Source: Bog-105 sp965277855
GTDB taxonomy: Bacteria > Acidobacteriota > Terriglobia > Bryobacterales > Bryobacteraceae
Assembly: GCA_965277855.1 (NCBI GenBank)
Contig: OZ255847.1
Span: forward strand, 4,464,001-4,528,000
Direction of reading: 5' to 3'
DNA length: 64,000 nucleotides
Both the position numbers and the translations under genes were made by a program. Of this stretch, positions 61,683-64,000 are shown piece after piece; position 1 is the first letter of the stretch, and each line of letters begins with the position of its first letter. The notes beneath the pieces are model-generated. The model saw only the letters and a program-made list of their open reading frames with translations, had not been told where the DNA came from and did not search any database.

Positions 61683-64000
61683 CTAGAAGTGAAGGCGGAG
61701 GCCGAATTCAATCTGGCGCGGCGTGTTGCCCTGTTGGGTGAGCACGCCGAAGGCGGTTGGGTTGTCGATATTCAGGTAGGTGGAACTGGTCGATGTCAAA
61801 CTGCCGGCCACGAAGGATGGCTGAAAGTGGTTGAGCATGTTGCTGAAATCCGCGTTGAAAGTGAGGCCCATGCCTTCGCGGAAGGGGAGGGCAAAGTCTT
61901 TCGAGATGGACATGTCGAGATTCCAAGTCGGCAAATTACGAAGCACTCCGGCGCCGCCGCCGTTGGTGTTTACACCGAGGACCAGACGTCCGAAGTCGCT
62001 GTAAGCAGCTTGCGGATTGGCGAAGAGGTTGAGACCGGAGCCGCCCTTGGAAGCGTTTCCCGTTGAGCCCACCGAGGTGGTGGCAACGACGTTCTGGTGA
62101 GCGGAGTTACCGCTGGTATAGGGCTTGGTCAAGACTGCATTTTCAAAGGTGCTGTCGGAGCTGCAGTTGGATTCACCGAACGATTGACAGTCGGACTGGC
62201 TGCCCGATCCGATGTTCACTTCGAGCGGCGCGCCGCTTTGAGCGGTGAAGAGTGGCGCGAAATTCCAGCCGCCCAAGAGGGTATGCAACAGTCCTTTGCC
62301 TTGAAACCATTTCGGCGAATAGACCATGTTGAGGTTGTAGACAAAACGAATATCGAAAGGCTGCGGGCCGTACATGGAGCCGAGGTCCCACGGATTAAGA
62401 ACCGTCGTGGAACTGGTGGATTGTCCCAGGCCAACAGTGCCGAGAGCGCGGCTCCAGGTGAAGTTGGATTGGGTGGTCAGGTCATGCCAATCACGCGTGG
62501 TGAAGGTCACGAAGGCAGCGTTGTAGTTGCCCCAGCCCAGACTAGTTGTCTGATAGAGGGAAGCGGTCTGAGCGGGAGCTGAATCGGGCAGGGTGCGGCC
62601 GAGTGTCCAGCCGGGAGCTTTCGACAAGGAGGTCCACAGATTATAGACCTGGGTACTGGTGATTTGCGTCCCCTGCTTGGCGGCTACGGCAGCCGTGCAA
62701 CTCGAGTAGGCATGACAATATCCCGAACTGGTTCCGCCTAGCGCACCTTCAAAGAAGGGCTGAGGTTGAGCAGCCTGGCCGCTGGCGATCTCCTCATAGA
62801 GAGTGCCGAAGGCATTGGCGAAGCTTTGACCGTTGAGGGTCGTCATGGTGGGTACGGCATCGAGATTGATCAATTGAAATTCGTTGCGGATGATGCGGCC
62901 GATGTAGCCGGCTTCGATGGTGAGTTTGTTTGAGAGCTGGCGCTGGATGGTGAAGTTGAAGACGTCGGAGCGGTCGGGACGAAAATTCTTATCGAGGACG
63001 GTGGCGTCGCCGGACGCGGCGTTACCGAGCTGGCCGGGAAGGTAAGGCTGCGCCAAATTTTGCGAGACTGCTGGAAGCGGTGCGGCGAGTCCGTCGGTGC
63101 CGATGCGAAAGGCGGTAGCAGCGGTTACGCCGCCTGAGCCTAAACATTGGCCGCTGATGCTGGCGCCGATGCAGGATACGGCTTGGGCGAGGCTGGTGCC
63201 TAAAAGAGGATTGAGGACTTGGCCGACGCCGTTGAGGCGGCCATAGATGCGGCTGTAACCGCCTCGAATGACAGTGGTGCCCTGGCCGAAAATGCGGCCC
63301 AGGATGCCGTCGCTGAAGTTTGGATTCCAGGCGGCTGCGATGCGGGGACTGACACCGCCGTAAAAGGGATTGTAAGGATACTTCGGGTGACCGGCGACAT
63401 TGTCGATGGTGGCGAATCCGAGGTTGGGATTATAAACCTGGCCCTGCAGCGCGGCCGCCTCCCTGGCCTGCAAATAGTTCTCGGCGCCGATCTGATTTCC
63501 CGACTGATCGACCAGCAGCACCTGCTTACCGTTTTCTTCCGAAGGCGGCATCTCGATCTGGTAACCGAGACCGTAAGTGAGAGTGAAGTCTTTGCGAACG
63601 TGCCAGGTGTCGCTGAAGTAGAGGTTGTAGGAAGGGATGTTGACCTGGTCGAAGAGATTGGTGCCGATGGGCTGAAGGGCAAGGTTTGGGCCGGAGCGCG
63701 TGTAGAGGACCTGAGGCTGACTTACGATGCCTAGAATTTCGGCGTAGTAATTTTGATAGTTGGTCGTTTGATTGGCGGGTAGATTAGCGGGTATATACGA
63801 CGGGCTGAAACTGATGCCGCTGAGCGCGCCGCCCACCTGATAGACGGTGTTGTTGAAAATGCCTGCACCATTATCGTCGCGCAGATGGTAATCGAAGTTG
63901 TGCTCGAAGGAGCCACCGAACTGCAGGAGGTGGTCGCCTTTGACCCAGCTGAGATCGTCGCGGATCATATTGTCGTGGCCGTCCCAGAAGCGCTGACGCA
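61683..64000 (-). CDS. TonB-dependent receptor, Oar-like, C-terminal part (runs off the window)
   Basis: Barrel portion of a third Oar-like receptor; 772 residues are visible and the frame continues past the window end (FWDGHDNMIRDDLSWVKGDH). The features are barrel-type: SWVKGDHLLQFGGSFEHN, LTYGLGYQIEMPPSEENG, DVFNFTIQRQLSNKLTIEAGYIG and WNLDMSISKDFALPF, ending in QIEFGLRLHF. The N-terminal plug and regulatory domain lie outside the window. It is not linked to a neighbouring operon on its downstream side. Confidence 0.93.
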   Translation of the reverse strand, partial: RQRFWDGHDNMIRDDLSWVKGDHLLQFGGSFEHNFDYHLRDDNGAGIFNNTVYQVGGALSGISFSPSYIPANLPANQTTNYQNYYAEILGIVSQPQVLYTRSGPNLALQPIGTNLFDQVNIPSYNLYFSDTWHVRKDFTLTYGLGYQIEMPPSEENGKQVLLVDQSGNQIGAENYLQAREAAALQGQVYNPNLGFATIDNVAGHPKYPYNPFYGGVSPRIAAAWNPNFSDGILGRIFGQGTTVIRGGYSRIYGRLNGVGQVLNPLLGTSLAQAVSCIGASISGQCLGSGGVTAATAFRIGTDGLAAPLPAVSQNLAQPYLPGQLGNAASGDATVLDKNFRPDRSDVFNFTIQRQLSNKLTIEAGYIGRIIRNEFQLINLDAVPTMTTLNGQSFANAFGTLYEEIASGQAAQPQPFFEGALGGTSSGYCHAYSSCTAAVAAKQGTQITSTQVYNLWTSLSKAPGWTLGRTLPDSAPAQTASLYQTTSLGWGNYNAAFVTFTTRDWHDLTTQSNFTWSRALGTVGLGQSTSSTTVLNPWDLGSMYGPQPFDIRFVYNLNMVYSPKWFQGKGLLHTLLGGWNFAPLFTAQSGAPLEVNIGSGSQSDCQSFGESNCSSDSTFENAVLTKPYTSGNSAHQNVVATTSVGSTGNASKGGSGLNLFANPQAAYSDFGRLVLGVNTNGGGAGVLRNLPTWNLDMSISKDFALPFREGMGLTFNADFSNMLNHFQPSFVAGSLTSTSSTYLNIDNPTAFGVLTQQGNTPRQIEFGLRLHF

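Overview
The window reads like the chromosome of an acidobacterium, probably of the Bryobacter/Solibacter type. This is inferred from gene content, not from a marker gene. The pointers are three Oar-like TonB-dependent receptors with an N-terminal carboxypeptidase-regulatory-like domain, an 894-aa MacB/FtsX-like permease paired with a PadR repressor (the ADOP arrangement), a winged-helix/TolB-like/TPR regulator, a baeRF-family protein, a PEP-CTERM lipase-like enzyme and frequent four-base start/stop overlaps. No rRNA, tRNA, CRISPR array or intact insertion sequence was found.

Layout. 0-5 kb: the 3' part of an HlyD/EmrA-type adaptor, then a minus-strand lipA-lnt-metY run. 5.2-16.2 kb: a compact Wzx/Wzy-type exopolysaccharide locus (export protein, Wzc-like tyrosine autokinase, flippase, two GT4 glycosyltransferases, polymerase/ligase, WbaP-like initiating transferase) closed by a convergent acyltransferase. 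16.4-19.4 kb: ADOP permease plus PadR with a perfect operator-like palindrome. 19.5-27.3 kb: an aspartylglucosaminidase-family enzyme, a beta-propeller/ricin-lectin secreted protein and an AraC regulator, divergent from a TonB-dependent receptor. 27.3-32.8 kb: a membrane protein, dnaE, accA and a 92-aa membrane-anchored protein that seems to start at CTG.

32.9-39.4 kb is an accessory zone. It has two repeat arrays sharing a TTTGAGGAAC core, a decayed serine recombinase, a TetR/NmrA/membrane-protein group with three matching operator-like boxes, and a winged-helix/TPR regulator split by a one-base frameshift. 39.4-43.8 kb: a TPR protein whose likely start codon lies inside the last repeat unit, a vanadium-haloperoxidase-family enzyme, and a small SelW/Rdx-like gene with an in-frame TGA at the U of a CxxU motif, followed by a hairpin with GU in its loop. 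That selenoprotein candidate is the most notable item in the window.

43.9-49.3 kb: a receptor/beta-propeller/metallophosphoesterase operon. 49.3-51.6 kb: a DUF993 plus Gfo/Idh/MocA pair. 51.8-60 kb: truncated haemoglobin, PEP-CTERM GDSL hydrolase, an Xre/MbcA-RES toxin-antitoxin pair, prolyl oligopeptidase, cupin, sulfatase and an AbrB-PIN toxin-antitoxin pair. 60-64 kb: a baeRF-like protein and the C-terminal part of a third receptor running off the window end. Overall this is a surface-polysaccharide-making heterotroph with secreted hydrolases and TonB uptake systems.
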